A stretch of DNA of 64,000 bases from Muribaculaceae bacterium (GCA_017553785.1 JAFZKD010000099.1:1-64000); one strand, 5' to 3'; positions 44,828-53,956 are shown, numbered from the stretch's first letter. Notes: generated from the letters alone by a model not told the origin. Program-made: numbers and translations.

Positions 44828-46195
44828 CTATTCCACGAAATTCTTGAGCTCATACAAGGCAGGCAACGCCCGTCCTGTTTCGTGGTTCCATAAGCCGGCG
44901 TTATACCAGTTGTCGTTGACGTGCAATTCGCTCCAGTGACTGCCGCCCAAGCCATATTCATTGGCCTCGGGGAACCACCAGAACAAGCCTTTAACCTTGC
45001 TGTAAGGCTTAATGGCATTGATCAGGTCAGCAGTGTACTGACGCTGTCCCTCAGCAGACAACGGCCAGGTTGAGGAGAAGTCAATGTCACCAACATTATA
45101 GTGGTAACTATAGCCAGTCTCCACAATCATGATGTCCTTACTAGGGAAGGAATTGGTCATCAAGTCAATAGCACCTGTCAAAGCCGATAGCGCGCCATGA
45201 TAGTAAGGATAGTAACTCAAGCCGATGATGTCATAGTCCACACTACGGTTCTTCATCTGGGTATAGAAATTGAGCAACACGTTGGTGCGGGGCACACGCT
45301 CGGTGTGCAGTATAATCTTGGCATTAGGGCATTCCTCACGGCACGCTCTTCCGGCAGCCTTGAGCAGGTTAATGAAGCGTGCCCAATTGGCTTCCGGACT
45401 GTTTGTGAAGCACTTCTTGAGTTGAGATTCCGAAGTTCCCACTGGACCCCAAAGCATGCCGTAGCTGATCTCGTTACCCGTCTGTATATAGTCGGGGGCC
45501 GCACCTGCCGCCTTGAGGGCTGCTAGACAGTCGCGGGTGTATTCATACACCTTCTCGACAAGTTGCTCATCGCTCAGGCCAGCCCAAGCTGCAGGAGTGT
45601 ATTGCTTTGCAGGATCGGCCCACGTATCACTATAATGGAAATCAAGCATAAACTGCATTCCCGCTGCCTTGATGCGAGCGCCCAGAACCTTGACGGTGTC
45701 CAGGTTCTGGATTACACCCTGCCCCACTTCCTCGCTGGTCGCGTTCTCAGGATTGACAAACAGGCGCACTCGGGCGGCATTCCATCCCTGCTGCTTGGTC
45801 CAAGCAATCACATCGTTGATCACCTGGCCGCTCACGTCGTAGTAATGCGCCGTTCTGATTCCATAACCTAATGCCTTGAGCTGGTGAGCCTCATACTTGG
45901 TCAACATCGAGATGTCTCCTCCCACCACAGGGCCGTTATAGGGTTCAGGTATCTCGGCTTGGCCCAAGAGGACATCGATCAAAACAGTGACATCTGTAAT
46001 ATTGACCTCGCCGTCGCCATTCATGTCGCCCGAAGCCACATAGCCGCCGTTCAGAACCATATCAATCATGGTGGTCACATCAGTGATATTGACCTCGCCA
46101 TCTCCGTTCAAGTCGCCACGGGTTGCGGCTTTGGCTACTTGAGTTGAGAGACCCAAAGCCAAAACCAGGCAAAACAGCTTTGCGGTTTTTTTCAT
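44828..46195 (-). CDS. Arabinogalactan endo-beta-1,4-galactanase (GH53) with N-terminal dockerin-like repeats
   Basis: GH53 enzymes cut beta-1,4-galactan side chains of pectin. The 455-residue protein has a signal peptide (LALGLSTQVAKAA), two dockerin-like repeats (GDLNGDGEVNITDVTTMID, GDMNGDGEVNITDVTVLID, about 27-77) and the catalytic barrel. The acid/base is Glu242 (QTGNEISYG) and the nucleophile Glu359 (MIVETGYSY). The end motif WFPEANEYGLGGSHW is present. It lies 18 nt after the alpha-amylase gene, so both probably share the amylase promoter; a galactanase in a starch operon is unusual. Confidence 0.9.
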   Translation of the reverse strand: MKKTAKLFCLVLALGLSTQVAKAATRGDLNGDGEVNITDVTTMIDMVLNGGYVASGDMNGDGEVNITDVTVLIDVLLGQAEIPEPYNGPVVGGDISMLTKYEAHQLKALGYGIRTAHYYDVSGQVINDVIAWTKQQGWNAARVRLFVNPENATSEEVGQGVIQNLDTVKVLGARIKAAGMQFMLDFHYSDTWADPAKQYTPAAWAGLSDEQLVEKVYEYTRDCLAALKAAGAAPDYIQTGNEISYGMLWGPVGTSESQLKKCFTNSPEANWARFINLLKAAGRACREECPNAKIILHTERVPRTNVLLNFYTQMKNRSVDYDIIGLSYYPYYHGALSALTGAIDLMTNSFPSKDIMIVETGYSYHYNVGDIDFSSTWPLSAEGQRQYTADLINAIKPYSKVKGLFWWFPEANEYGLGGSHWSELHVNDNWYNAGLWNHETGRALPALYELKNFVE

Positions 46196-46213
46196 ATCGG
46201 TAAAGTATTGAAT

Positions 46214-48271
46214 TTATTGCAGGATTCGATTGATCACGAGATTAATGTCGCCGATGTTGAGTTCGCCATCACCATTGACATCAGCGTTAGCGTTGAAGGT
46301 ATTGGACAGAATCAGGTCGATCAGCTCGCTGATGTCGCCGATGTTCACCTCACCGTCACCATTCACGTCACACGGGTTGATGAAGGAGCTGGTGATATCA
46401 TTGACCTCATATTTGTTGGTCTGGGTCGTCACTTCGTAGAATGATGTCTGGGTGACGTTTGCCACGTCTTCGGTCTGATGGCTACCTGCATCGCTGGCAC
46501 TACCGCCCTGATTGAAGACGAAATTCATGTAGTCGTTCTTGGACTTGATGGTATAGGTCTGATAATAGAACTTGACTCCCTTGATCATCTTTGTCTGACT
46601 GATGGTCTGGCCGGGCCAGTCACCGTTAAACTGGTCATTGGAGGCATCCCATGAGTAGAAGTTAACTCTCGGCCAATTGTTGGGAGCCGCTGTCGGGTCT
46701 TTCAGATAAACGGTGATCTCGTAAGGCTCAAAGTCGTCGGCCGGGCCGATGACGTAGTTGCGTGTGATGACACCGCTCACGCTGCCGTTCTTCAACAAGC
46801 CGGCTTTGAGGGTACAATCCTGAGCGAAAGTGACAGCGGTGCCGCTGGCAACAACGGTGCCATTGGTGGCAGTGGGCTCGCTGCCGTCAAGGGTATAAAC
46901 GATCTTCGCATCGTCATCCTGACTGACCGCGGTGAGCGTCACTGCCTGATTGCCGGCAAGCTGACCACTGGGCTTGCTAGCCCATGCCGTCTCGGTGGTC
47001 TTGCTCAATGCCAGGCGATAGTTCGTGCCGCTGAGCACCTCAACGTAGGAATTGGGGATATTGTAGCTAGTGCTACCCATGGCTGCCAGTGCGGCGCCAT
47101 TAGTTCCCAACGTGCGTTGCACATAGTAGTTATTGACCGAGCTGTTGGCAAGCACCTGGGTGGTGCTCATGTTGTGGATTCCCGCCAGCTGGCGCAAGTA
47201 GATCATCTGCTTAATAGCTTCCTTGTAGTCCATCCAGTGCTTAAGGAAGACGCAAGGGGTGCCGGGCATAATCATCATGAAGGCATTGCCGGCCTCGATG
47301 TTCTTGCGGATGGGGTCATTCTGATTGTTGGCATCACGATATTGCGTGTCATGGTTCTCAATAAAGGTGACCGAAAAGCGACGGTAGTTCGCATCCTGAT
47401 TCAAGGTCTTGCCATTGGAAGAAAGGCTAGTCCACTTGTTGTTATTGACAGCGTCACGCACCACATAGCGGAAGGCAAAGTCGAACGCAGCGCTCTGAGG
47501 CTCGCCATCAACCTTAGTGCCGTCGATCCAGTTCTTGAGAGCCGACACATTGCCATCCCAATACTCACCGACGGAGTAAGTGGGCTGCGCATAGGCGTTA
47601 TACAGTCCCGTGAATGAGGCGGCATAGCCCTTGGTCATGTCGTAACGGAAGCCGGCATAGCCCAGGTCGTCGAGCAACATCTTCAAGTAGGCCTTGACGT
47701 TAGTCTGCACATTCTCGCTCTTGTGGTCCAAGTCACGCATACCGCTCCAGTCCTCGCCGGTGTCATAGTTGCTGCTCAACTGGTAGCCATTGGCATTGGC
47801 CCACGCCAGCGCAGCGCCACCGTCATCGTTACGGCAGATGTCGGTTGACTTGAGCTGATAGGTCACTCCATTGTAGGTCTCAGCAGGAAAATCTACCCAG
47901 TTGGATTGGTTCTTGCGGTGATTGATGACCACATCGGCAATGGTGCCGATGCCCTTGCTCTTGAAGGTTTTGATCATCGAAATGAGCTGCGTCTTGTTGC
48001 CAAACGAGCTGTTGTAGTTGGTGAACCAATACTTGTCATCATAGCCCATCGAAGTGCCGCCGCCACAGTTGCCGCTCTGCGGAATCCACACGAGCTGGAA
48101 GAATTCCGAGAGTTCATCGGCCTGGGCCTCGAGGTTGGTCCAACGAGTGTCGGAGTAGGAATCCCAATAGAATCCCTGCAACATCACGCCTGAATAGTTG
48201 GCTGGCCAGCCCTGTGCCAGCATCAACAACGGCAACATTGCCACAAGTGCTGTAGTAAAAATCTTTTTCAT
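46214..48271 (-). CDS. Secreted alpha-amylase (GH13) with starch-binding and dockerin-like domains
   Basis: A 685-residue enzyme that cuts internal alpha-1,4 bonds of starch. The signal peptide (ALVAMLPLLMLAQ) has no lipobox, unlike lipoprotein SusG. The GH13 domain begins SGVMLQGFYWDSY; catalytic residues are Asp211 (GFRYDMTKGY), Glu236 (SVGEYW) and Asp308 (IENHDTQ). Then come a chitobiase-like domain (KIVYTLDGSEPTATNG), a CBM26-like starch-binding domain (EITVYLKDP to YMNFVFNQGG, about 525-610) and a dockerin-like pair (CDVNGDGEVNIGDISELID, DVNGDGELNIGDINLVI). The promoter has a LacI-type operator. It forms an operon with the GH53 gene. Confidence 0.93.
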   Translation of the reverse strand: MKKIFTTALVAMLPLLMLAQGWPANYSGVMLQGFYWDSYSDTRWTNLEAQADELSEFFQLVWIPQSGNCGGGTSMGYDDKYWFTNYNSSFGNKTQLISMIKTFKSKGIGTIADVVINHRKNQSNWVDFPAETYNGVTYQLKSTDICRNDDGGAALAWANANGYQLSSNYDTGEDWSGMRDLDHKSENVQTNVKAYLKMLLDDLGYAGFRYDMTKGYAASFTGLYNAYAQPTYSVGEYWDGNVSALKNWIDGTKVDGEPQSAAFDFAFRYVVRDAVNNNKWTSLSSNGKTLNQDANYRRFSVTFIENHDTQYRDANNQNDPIRKNIEAGNAFMMIMPGTPCVFLKHWMDYKEAIKQMIYLRQLAGIHNMSTTQVLANSSVNNYYVQRTLGTNGAALAAMGSTSYNIPNSYVEVLSGTNYRLALSKTTETAWASKPSGQLAGNQAVTLTAVSQDDDAKIVYTLDGSEPTATNGTVVASGTAVTFAQDCTLKAGLLKNGSVSGVITRNYVIGPADDFEPYEITVYLKDPTAAPNNWPRVNFYSWDASNDQFNGDWPGQTISQTKMIKGVKFYYQTYTIKSKNDYMNFVFNQGGSASDAGSHQTEDVANVTQTSFYEVTTQTNKYEVNDITSSFINPCDVNGDGEVNIGDISELIDLILSNTFNANADVNGDGELNIGDINLVINRILQ

Positions 48272-48305
48272 AGTCGTTATTGTTATTAGATGATGATATT
48301 TCCCA

Positions 48306-48313
48306 CAAATATA
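48306..48313 (-). promoter_or_regulatory. -7 element of the amylase operon
   Basis: Minus strand TATATTTG fits TAnnTTTG and is identical to the susC element at 57219-57226. No TTTG is seen at -33. Confidence 0.65.
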
Positions 48314-48342
48314 GTCATTTATCCTTATTTTTTATAAGAAAG

Positions 48343-48369
48343 TGAACATTTCTATGAAAAAAATGTTCA
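48343..48369. repeat. 9-bp inverted repeat next to the amylase operator
   Basis: TGAACATTT (48343-48351) and AAATGTTCA (48361-48369) with a 9-nt loop, ending exactly where the LacI-type operator begins. It may bind a second regulator or be chance in AT-rich DNA. Confidence 0.5.
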
Positions 48370-48383
48370 TGCAATCGTTTGCA
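48370..48383. promoter_or_regulatory. LacI-type operator upstream of the amylase
   Basis: TGCAATCGTTTGCA, a palindrome with one mismatch and a central CG. Its centre is 67 bp upstream of the -7 centre at 48306-48313. Confidence 0.75.
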
Positions 48384-48438
48384 GTCGCCTCCATGCCTTA
48401 ATTATCCACTCATATAGACACCTCTGCACTCTGCACTG

Positions 48439-48479
48439 AAAAAGTACAGGCGGCCCATTTATTGAGTCGCCTGTACTTT
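48439..48479 (-). terminator. Terminator of the susCDEF operon
   Basis: AAAGTACAGGCG (48441-48452) pairs with CGCCTGTACTTT (48468-48479). On the minus strand a T-run follows. It lies just after the stop at 48498. Confidence 0.85.
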
Positions 48480-48497
48480 ATATATTTAAATTGTGTG

Positions 48498-49769
48498 TTA
48501 CTTCACAACCTTGGCGGTTGAAGAGGTGCCGTCGGTGTAACGGGTAACAACGATGGTGACACCGTTGGTCTCGTTCATCTCCTGACCCATCACGTTGTAG
48601 TAACGAACATCGCTAACGGTCTTGCCTGCCACGATCTCGTTAACAGCAGAGTTCTCCTTGATGCTAAGCGTCATCTCGTCGAGATTCACGGTCAAGGTGT
48701 ACTTCTTGCCAGAGGGGATCTTGAAGCTGTTTTCGGTGCCAAAGCCAGCCAGCATCATGTCCATGCCCAGCATATCCTCGCTTACCAGATAACCATTCTC
48801 GATGGCACCGATGCGGTTCAGAGCGATACCGCCCCAATCATCAGCAGCCTCGGCAAGCTTAGAGGTGAATGAGAAGTAGCTGTATGCAACGCCATCCTCT
48901 TCGTTGGTGCCGGTCGGGGTAACCTCAGCAACATAGATATTCTTGTCCTCGGTGGTCATGGCAACACCAAGGTTGGGAGCCCAACCGTTACCGTTCATTT
49001 CGCCCAGGATGAAGAGGTCATCGGTGCGGGGATTGGGAAGATCGCCAGAAGGCTCAGCAATAGCGTTCACCTCGTAGGTGGTGCTGTCGAAGGTGATGTG
49101 GATGTTGTACACACCAGCCTGCTCAATGTAGAGCTGATAGTTTTCGGCAGGCCATGCATTGCCCCAGTCGTGGTTCGCCACAACCTTGAACATAACATCG
49201 CCCTCGGGAAGAGTGCAGTAATTCCTGTCAAGAACCCAGAGGCCTTCGTTGTTCTGCTTCATATCGTTGTCGGTGTTGCTGGGGTCCCACTCGGTACCGA
49301 ATACACTGGCAGGCGTACCGGCTACGGTGAAATACTTGAAACCGTCATCGATAATACCCGAACCCTCAATGATAAACTCCATGTTGTCGAGGTCGAAGGT
49401 GAAAGTGAAAGTATTGACTTCCGAACCGCAAGAGAGTTTATAGGCACCATTGCCATTGCCCTGCTTCTGTGTGGACACATAGTTACCGATGGTCACAGTC
49501 TGGTCAGAGCCCGTGGAGGGACCAAAACGGAACTCGTTGTTGAACTGGTCCCATTCGCCAGCGTTTTCGGTCAGGCCGTCAGCAAATACAAACCAGATGG
49601 TTCCACTGAGATCTACAGTGGCGGTGTAGGTGCCGTCACCGTTGTCATTCATCTTCATACCGTCATTCGTCTGCCAGTTTCCGAAGGGAGTACTGCCGAC
49701 GATGTAGATGTCGGCCTGCATGGACATTGCCACTACAGCCATTGCGATAAGCGTAAAGATTTTCTTCAT
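48498..49769 (-). CDS. SusF/SusE-like protein with C-terminal T9SS sorting domain
   Basis: A 423-residue protein with a Sec signal peptide (LIAMAVVAMSMQA) but no Cys lipobox, unlike its neighbours. It has repeated SusE/SusF-type starch-binding-like modules (DIYIVGSTPFGNWQTNDGM, YFTVAGTPASVFGTEWDPS, LFILGEMNGNGWAPNLGVAM). It ends with a domain of T9SS type A form (VSDVRYYNVMGQEM, then GVTIVVTRYTDGTSS, then KVVK). This suggests release or surface attachment by T9SS, whose core operon lies at 6236-13320. The gene is last in the sus operon and sits behind a possible attenuator, so it may be expressed less than susCDEF. Starch binding is inferred, not shown. Confidence 0.82.
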   Translation of the reverse strand: MKKIFTLIAMAVVAMSMQADIYIVGSTPFGNWQTNDGMKMNDNGDGTYTATVDLSGTIWFVFADGLTENAGEWDQFNNEFRFGPSTGSDQTVTIGNYVSTQKQGNGNGAYKLSCGSEVNTFTFTFDLDNMEFIIEGSGIIDDGFKYFTVAGTPASVFGTEWDPSNTDNDMKQNNEGLWVLDRNYCTLPEGDVMFKVVANHDWGNAWPAENYQLYIEQAGVYNIHITFDSTTYEVNAIAEPSGDLPNPRTDDLFILGEMNGNGWAPNLGVAMTTEDKNIYVAEVTPTGTNEEDGVAYSYFSFTSKLAEAADDWGGIALNRIGAIENGYLVSEDMLGMDMMLAGFGTENSFKIPSGKKYTLTVNLDEMTLSIKENSAVNEIVAGKTVSDVRYYNVMGQEMNETNGVTIVVTRYTDGTSSTAKVVK

Positions 49770-49821
49770 AATTGATCAAATATTAAAATGAATAAAAGTT
49801 AACTTTCTTGGTTGATTGAAG

Positions 49822-49876
49822 AAAAAGCGACGGTCACCCCGTGCGCCCAAGAAGTGGACACACGGGATGCAGTCGC
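49822..49876 (-). terminator. Internal terminator or attenuator between susF and the T9SS cargo gene
   Basis: On the minus strand GCGAC (49876-49872) pairs with GTCGC (49831-49827) and CCCGTG (49866-49861) with CACGGG (49843-49838), with a T-rich TTTTTCTTC tail. It would reduce readthrough to the gene at 48498-49769. Confidence 0.6.
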
Positions 49877-49900
49877 GATATCTTCATTCAAGAGCTCCAT

Positions 49901-50992
49901 TTATTGCTCCATGAAGTAGTAGTAACCCAGGATGTCGTTGAACATCACAGTGTAGGTTCCAGGAGTGACTTTGATGTTCGAGCCGTCCTGAACGCCCGCG
50001 CCCACGGGGAAGGTGGCACCACCCCAGTTCACATCCCAACTACCATTGGCAGCGAACTTGAGCTCAGTGCTCTCGGTGATAACGAGATCCTTCACGATCC
50101 AGTCGTGGTTCTCAGACTTGATGTTAATGCCGGTCATCAGGTTATCGGCAGGATTCCAGCCCTGATAAGAGCCGGGCATGCCAATCATACTGAAGATGCC
50201 AGACACCTCACCGTCATACTTCTCGATAGTCACCTTATCGATATCGGTATCGAGCGTGATCTTGTAGTAGCCCGCATCAGTAACGCGGATGTTGCCACCC
50301 TCGCCAGTGTTGCGAACGATCTCGCCGTCAATCATACTGAACTGGTCGCTAGCGTCACCTGGGGTGTGGATGATCTTGAAGGTCTTGCGTGCAGGGATGT
50401 AACCAATGTACTGCAGGATGGTCACCGAACCAGGAGTACCATACATGGGAACCAGAGAAACGCCTACGTCCTCCATGCCATGGTTGTTCCACGAGCCGTC
50501 GCCGAATGCGGCACCAACGAGGTACCACAGGTCAGGAATGGTAACGGGTGTGAGAATCACATGAACCTCGAACGGCTCACTCTCCATCGTCGTGGCAGTG
50601 GTGCCGTCGGTCATCACCCAACGCACGATGGCGGGGATGTCGCGCTGTTGCAGTGCGCGGCCATAGTTGTCCACCACATACTTGTTCAGAGCGGCAGCAT
50701 CCATGAAACCGTCATTGGTAAGAGGATACTCCTCACCATTGAGAATGATGTAGGTTTCAGCATAGTAGTTGGTGTCATTGACACTGGGAATCGACAGGTT
50801 GCACACCTTGACCTCCGTCGTACCCTCGGGCAACTGAGCGTAGTCAATCAGGTCAACGCCTGTTGCACTGGCTGTACCAAAGGTGATTTCCGCACCTTGG
50901 GGATTGCTCTGGGGCTCTGCCCAGTCCTTGTAGTCCTCGCTACAGCTTGCCATCAGCAGAGTCATTGCTGCGATATATAAAAACTTCTTCAT
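49901..50992 (-). CDS. susF: SusF-like starch-binding surface lipoprotein
   Basis: A 363-residue lipoprotein with signal and lipobox (MTLLMASCSEDYKD). The acidic SEDYKD after the Cys fits the Bacteroidetes signal for surface export. After an N-terminal Ig-like region come two SusE/SusF-type starch-binding modules, the last with SMIGMPGSYQGWNPADNLM, KFAANGSWDVNWGGATFP and TYTVMFNDILGYYYFMEQ. It shares this end with the SusE-like neighbour. It binds starch at the surface next to SusC/SusD. It lies 29 nt after the susE-like gene in the operon. Confidence 0.88.
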   Translation of the reverse strand: MKKFLYIAAMTLLMASCSEDYKDWAEPQSNPQGAEITFGTASATGVDLIDYAQLPEGTTEVKVCNLSIPSVNDTNYYAETYIILNGEEYPLTNDGFMDAAALNKYVVDNYGRALQQRDIPAIVRWVMTDGTTATTMESEPFEVHVILTPVTIPDLWYLVGAAFGDGSWNNHGMEDVGVSLVPMYGTPGSVTILQYIGYIPARKTFKIIHTPGDASDQFSMIDGEIVRNTGEGGNIRVTDAGYYKITLDTDIDKVTIEKYDGEVSGIFSMIGMPGSYQGWNPADNLMTGINIKSENHDWIVKDLVITESTELKFAANGSWDVNWGGATFPVGAGVQDGSNIKVTPGTYTVMFNDILGYYYFMEQ

Positions 50993-51021
50993 ATCTTTTT
51001 CTTGTTTTTAGTTGTTTTACT

Positions 51022-52212
51022 CTACTGTGCGATAAAGGTGTAAGTGCCCATAATGTCGTTGAAGAGGATATAGTACTTGCCGGCGGGAACATTGATATTG
51101 TCACCACCAGAGGCACCAAGACCATAGGGGAAGGTCGTGCCACCCCAGTTAACGTCCCAACTACCGTTGGCAGCAAACTTGAGGGGGGTGTCCTCAGCGA
51201 AGGTTTCTTCAACAAACCAGTCGTGGTTGAACTCCAATCCGTTCAGTTCGCTGACGGGAGCCAACGGGTTGTTCTCGGGAGCCCAGCCCTGATAATCACC
51301 GGGCAGAGAGATCATGTTATAGGTGTTGACAGCCTCGGCATACTTCTCGATGGTGATAGAGCCATCACCGCTGATCAAGATGGAGTAGTAACCAGCCTCG
51401 ACAATGCCGATGTTGTGGTTGTCACCATCCTCATCGCTCAAGAAGGTGCCAGGATTTACCACGTTGGTAAAGTTGAGCTGTTCACCCCAATCACCGGCCA
51501 CATGGACGAACTTGAACTGTCCGCCAGCGGGGAAGTAGCCGACATACATACAACCAGCCACGAAGGAGCCGTCAGTGTCATAAGCGGGATACAGCGGGAT
51601 AAGTCCGGTACCGATGTCGCCAGCACCGTTGTTGCTCCATTCCTTGCTGCCGATGCAGTTACCAACCATGTACCAAATATCGTAAACCTCAGAAGTGCTG
51701 ATGAAGTAAGGCTTCACAACAAGGCTCACAGGATTAGAGTAAATGGTCTTAGCGCCGGGAGTGGATGCGCTCAAACGCAGCCAGATAGTCATCTGCTCAG
51801 GTATCACGCTGCTCTCGTCCCACTGCATAATCTTCACCAGTGATTTGGCAATTTCCTCAGCGCCAACTTCTCCGGAGCAAGATGCAAAAATCGACTTGAG
51901 CACATCATAGGTAGGAACAGTGGCACCCGATTCATCAGCTTTAGCATCTGAAACCGAAGTGCTCCAGTCATTGGTGGGAGACACCTCAAACTGGTAGTCC
52001 ACCGCTGCGGGCCAGCCACCGTAATCCGGCTGAGACCATGTGAAAGGAATCGCCTTGGAGTTGAACAGGTCAACATTGGTATTCACAGGGTTGTTGAGCG
52101 TGAATGAGGTGGGCTGCACCAGCGTGGGGTTGGAATCGCGGTCATCCTCGCATGCGGTGAACACAGTCATCATGCACAACAACATCAGTGATGATAAAAA
52201 TATCTTTTTCAT
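51022..52212 (-). CDS. susE: SusE-like starch-binding surface lipoprotein
   Basis: A 396-residue lipoprotein with a signal ending FTACEDDRDS, an acidic stretch that fits surface export. It has an N-terminal SusE/DUF5115-type domain (SFTLNNPVNTNVDLFNSKAI, FTWSQPDYGGWPAAVDYQFEV), then starch-binding modules (LWYMVG-type, and SLPGDYQGWAPENNPL with KFAANGSWDVNWGGTTFPYG). ATG 52212 begins the signal peptide; another ATG four codons upstream is possible. It lies between susD and susF. The last module is nearly the same as in SusF, a sign of duplication. Confidence 0.88.
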   Translation of the reverse strand: MKKIFLSSLMLLCMMTVFTACEDDRDSNPTLVQPTSFTLNNPVNTNVDLFNSKAIPFTWSQPDYGGWPAAVDYQFEVSPTNDWSTSVSDAKADESGATVPTYDVLKSIFASCSGEVGAEEIAKSLVKIMQWDESSVIPEQMTIWLRLSASTPGAKTIYSNPVSLVVKPYFISTSEVYDIWYMVGNCIGSKEWSNNGAGDIGTGLIPLYPAYDTDGSFVAGCMYVGYFPAGGQFKFVHVAGDWGEQLNFTNVVNPGTFLSDEDGDNHNIGIVEAGYYSILISGDGSITIEKYAEAVNTYNMISLPGDYQGWAPENNPLAPVSELNGLEFNHDWFVEETFAEDTPLKFAANGSWDVNWGGTTFPYGLGASGGDNINVPAGKYYILFNDIMGTYTFIAQ

Positions 52213-52252
52213 GTTCTTTGTCATTTTTATAATGTTAGACGTTGCTTCATCA

Positions 52253-53914
52253 TCAATAACCTGGATTCTGCGTCAGTTTGGGATTAGCGATCAGGTCATC
52301 GGTGGGGATGGCAAACACGTTGCGTTCGGCTGAGAAGTTGCGGCCTTCATAGGCACCACCCTTCCATTGCCACTGGTAATCAACATTGAAACCACCAAAC
52401 TTGCCAAAGCGGATCAAGTCAACGCGACGACGGCCCTCGAAGTAGAACTCACGACCCCACTCAGCCAGAATCTGGTCGAGCGACAGGCTGCGCAGTTCAG
52501 CAGCGTGGGCACGACGGCGCAGGGTGTTGACAGCCTCTCTGGCCTCGTCGGGCTGCTGACCCATACGGGTGAGCGCCTCGGCATAGGTCAAGTAAGCCTC
52601 GGCCTTGCGCATATAGAACAGGTGAGAATCGGCAAAGGTAATGCTGCTACCCTTGCTGCCGTCACACTTGAAGTTGTTGAACTTGGCAATGGCATAGCCA
52701 TAGGTGAAGTCGGACTCGTTCTCCACGTTGAGGTGGCGTCCTGCAGTCTCGAACAATGCGCGGTCATCACCAGCGATTTGATAAACCTCGTAGGCGTGAG
52801 CCTCGGGAGCGTCATCGTTGGGGAAGAACAAGCGAATCAGTTCGGGACGAGCGCGGTTACCGCCCCAGGTGTTGTTGGAGTACAGACCATTCACCTCACT
52901 CGCATCATACATGTTGGGATGAACGTCAGCGTCCACGGTAGAGCACATCAAGAAGTTGGTGCCACCCCATGAAGTGGTGCGCAGACCGTCTTGAATAACG
53001 GGGAACAAGGCCTCATAAGCAGCGTCGGTAACTCCGTTGTCGCCCATGAACAGCATCTGGTAAGCAGTGTACTCGCGGTAAGTACCGTCAATACCCTCAT
53101 CGGCATAGCCCTGAGTGTGAAGCTTGTAGGACGAGTCCATGACCTTCTTGGCATACTTGGCGGCATCTTCCCAACGCGGAGTGCCGGTGTACACTTGCCA
53201 GTTCAGATAGAGACGAGCCAACAGCATCCAAGCAGCGGCTTTATCAACACGGCCATAACCAGTCTGACCATATTTCTTGGGGCTGGGATCGTTAAGGATT
53301 TGATCGCCTGATCCGTCACCAACAATGTCAAGAAGTTCGCTCTCAATAAACTCGCACACCTCGGGGCGGGTCTTCTGATCGGGATCATCACCCGAGACTA
53401 TGGTCGAGAAGGGGATGTTGCCGAATGCGTCGGTCAGCAGATAGTACTGGAAGGCGCGCAAGAAGCGGATTTCGGCAGTCATCGTAGCATCGTAATCGGC
53501 AAATTTCTCCATGTACTGGTTACAGAAAGTGATACCGATACACAGTCCATAATAGTATCCGCGCAGCATCGGGTGGCTGGCGTCATAGGTATTGTGGCAA
53601 TACTCGGGGATACCGGTATCACCCCAGCCGCAGATGGCCTCATCGGTGGTCAACTCGTTGGAGTTCCACATCTGGCGGTACTTGTGCTGGAAACCGCCAT
53701 CCAGACCATCGACGTCCACGTTGTCATCGCCTCCGTTGTTGCCCGAAGTGGCGAACACCGAGTAGCACTTGTTGAACATTTGCTCAACACCCACATCGTT
53801 CTTCAGCGAGGGGTCGATAGGCTCGACATCCAGGTCGTTGATACATGATGTCAATCCACCACCCATCAACAGAACTGCAGCAGCACTCAGTATATATTTG
53901 AAAATCTTATTCAT
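52253..53914 (-). CDS. susD: SusD-family starch-binding lipoprotein
   Basis: SusD caps the SusC barrel and captures glycan. The 553-residue lipoprotein has a signal peptide and lipobox (GGGLTSCINDLDVEP), the SusD/RagB TPR-type helices (FLRAFQYYLLTDAFGNIPFS, WMLLARLYLNWQVY) and the C-terminal region with SHLFYMRKAEAYLTYAEALTR (split here by family motifs), LRRRAHAAELRSLSLDQILAEWGREFYFEGRR and a final NPKLTQNPGY. It is complete. It lies 42 nt after susC and is the partner encoded in the same operon. Confidence 0.95.
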   Translation of the reverse strand: MNKIFKYILSAAAVLLMGGGLTSCINDLDVEPIDPSLKNDVGVEQMFNKCYSVFATSGNNGGDDNVDVDGLDGGFQHKYRQMWNSNELTTDEAICGWGDTGIPEYCHNTYDASHPMLRGYYYGLCIGITFCNQYMEKFADYDATMTAEIRFLRAFQYYLLTDAFGNIPFSTIVSGDDPDQKTRPEVCEFIESELLDIVGDGSGDQILNDPSPKKYGQTGYGRVDKAAAWMLLARLYLNWQVYTGTPRWEDAAKYAKKVMDSSYKLHTQGYADEGIDGTYREYTAYQMLFMGDNGVTDAAYEALFPVIQDGLRTTSWGGTNFLMCSTVDADVHPNMYDASEVNGLYSNNTWGGNRARPELIRLFFPNDDAPEAHAYEVYQIAGDDRALFETAGRHLNVENESDFTYGYAIAKFNNFKCDGSKGSSITFADSHLFYMRKAEAYLTYAEALTRMGQQPDEAREAVNTLRRRAHAAELRSLSLDQILAEWGREFYFEGRRRVDLIRFGKFGGFNVDYQWQWKGGAYEGRNFSAERNVFAIPTDDLIANPKLTQNPGY

Positions 53915-53956
53915 AGTGATCTTTCTAATTTTATAATCGTTAATGTGTCAACTCAA

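Noticed and set aside
49841-50980. Long antisense frame over susF, and a similar one at 54563-55753 over susC
   Set aside because: Both mirror strong family members and have no features of their own.
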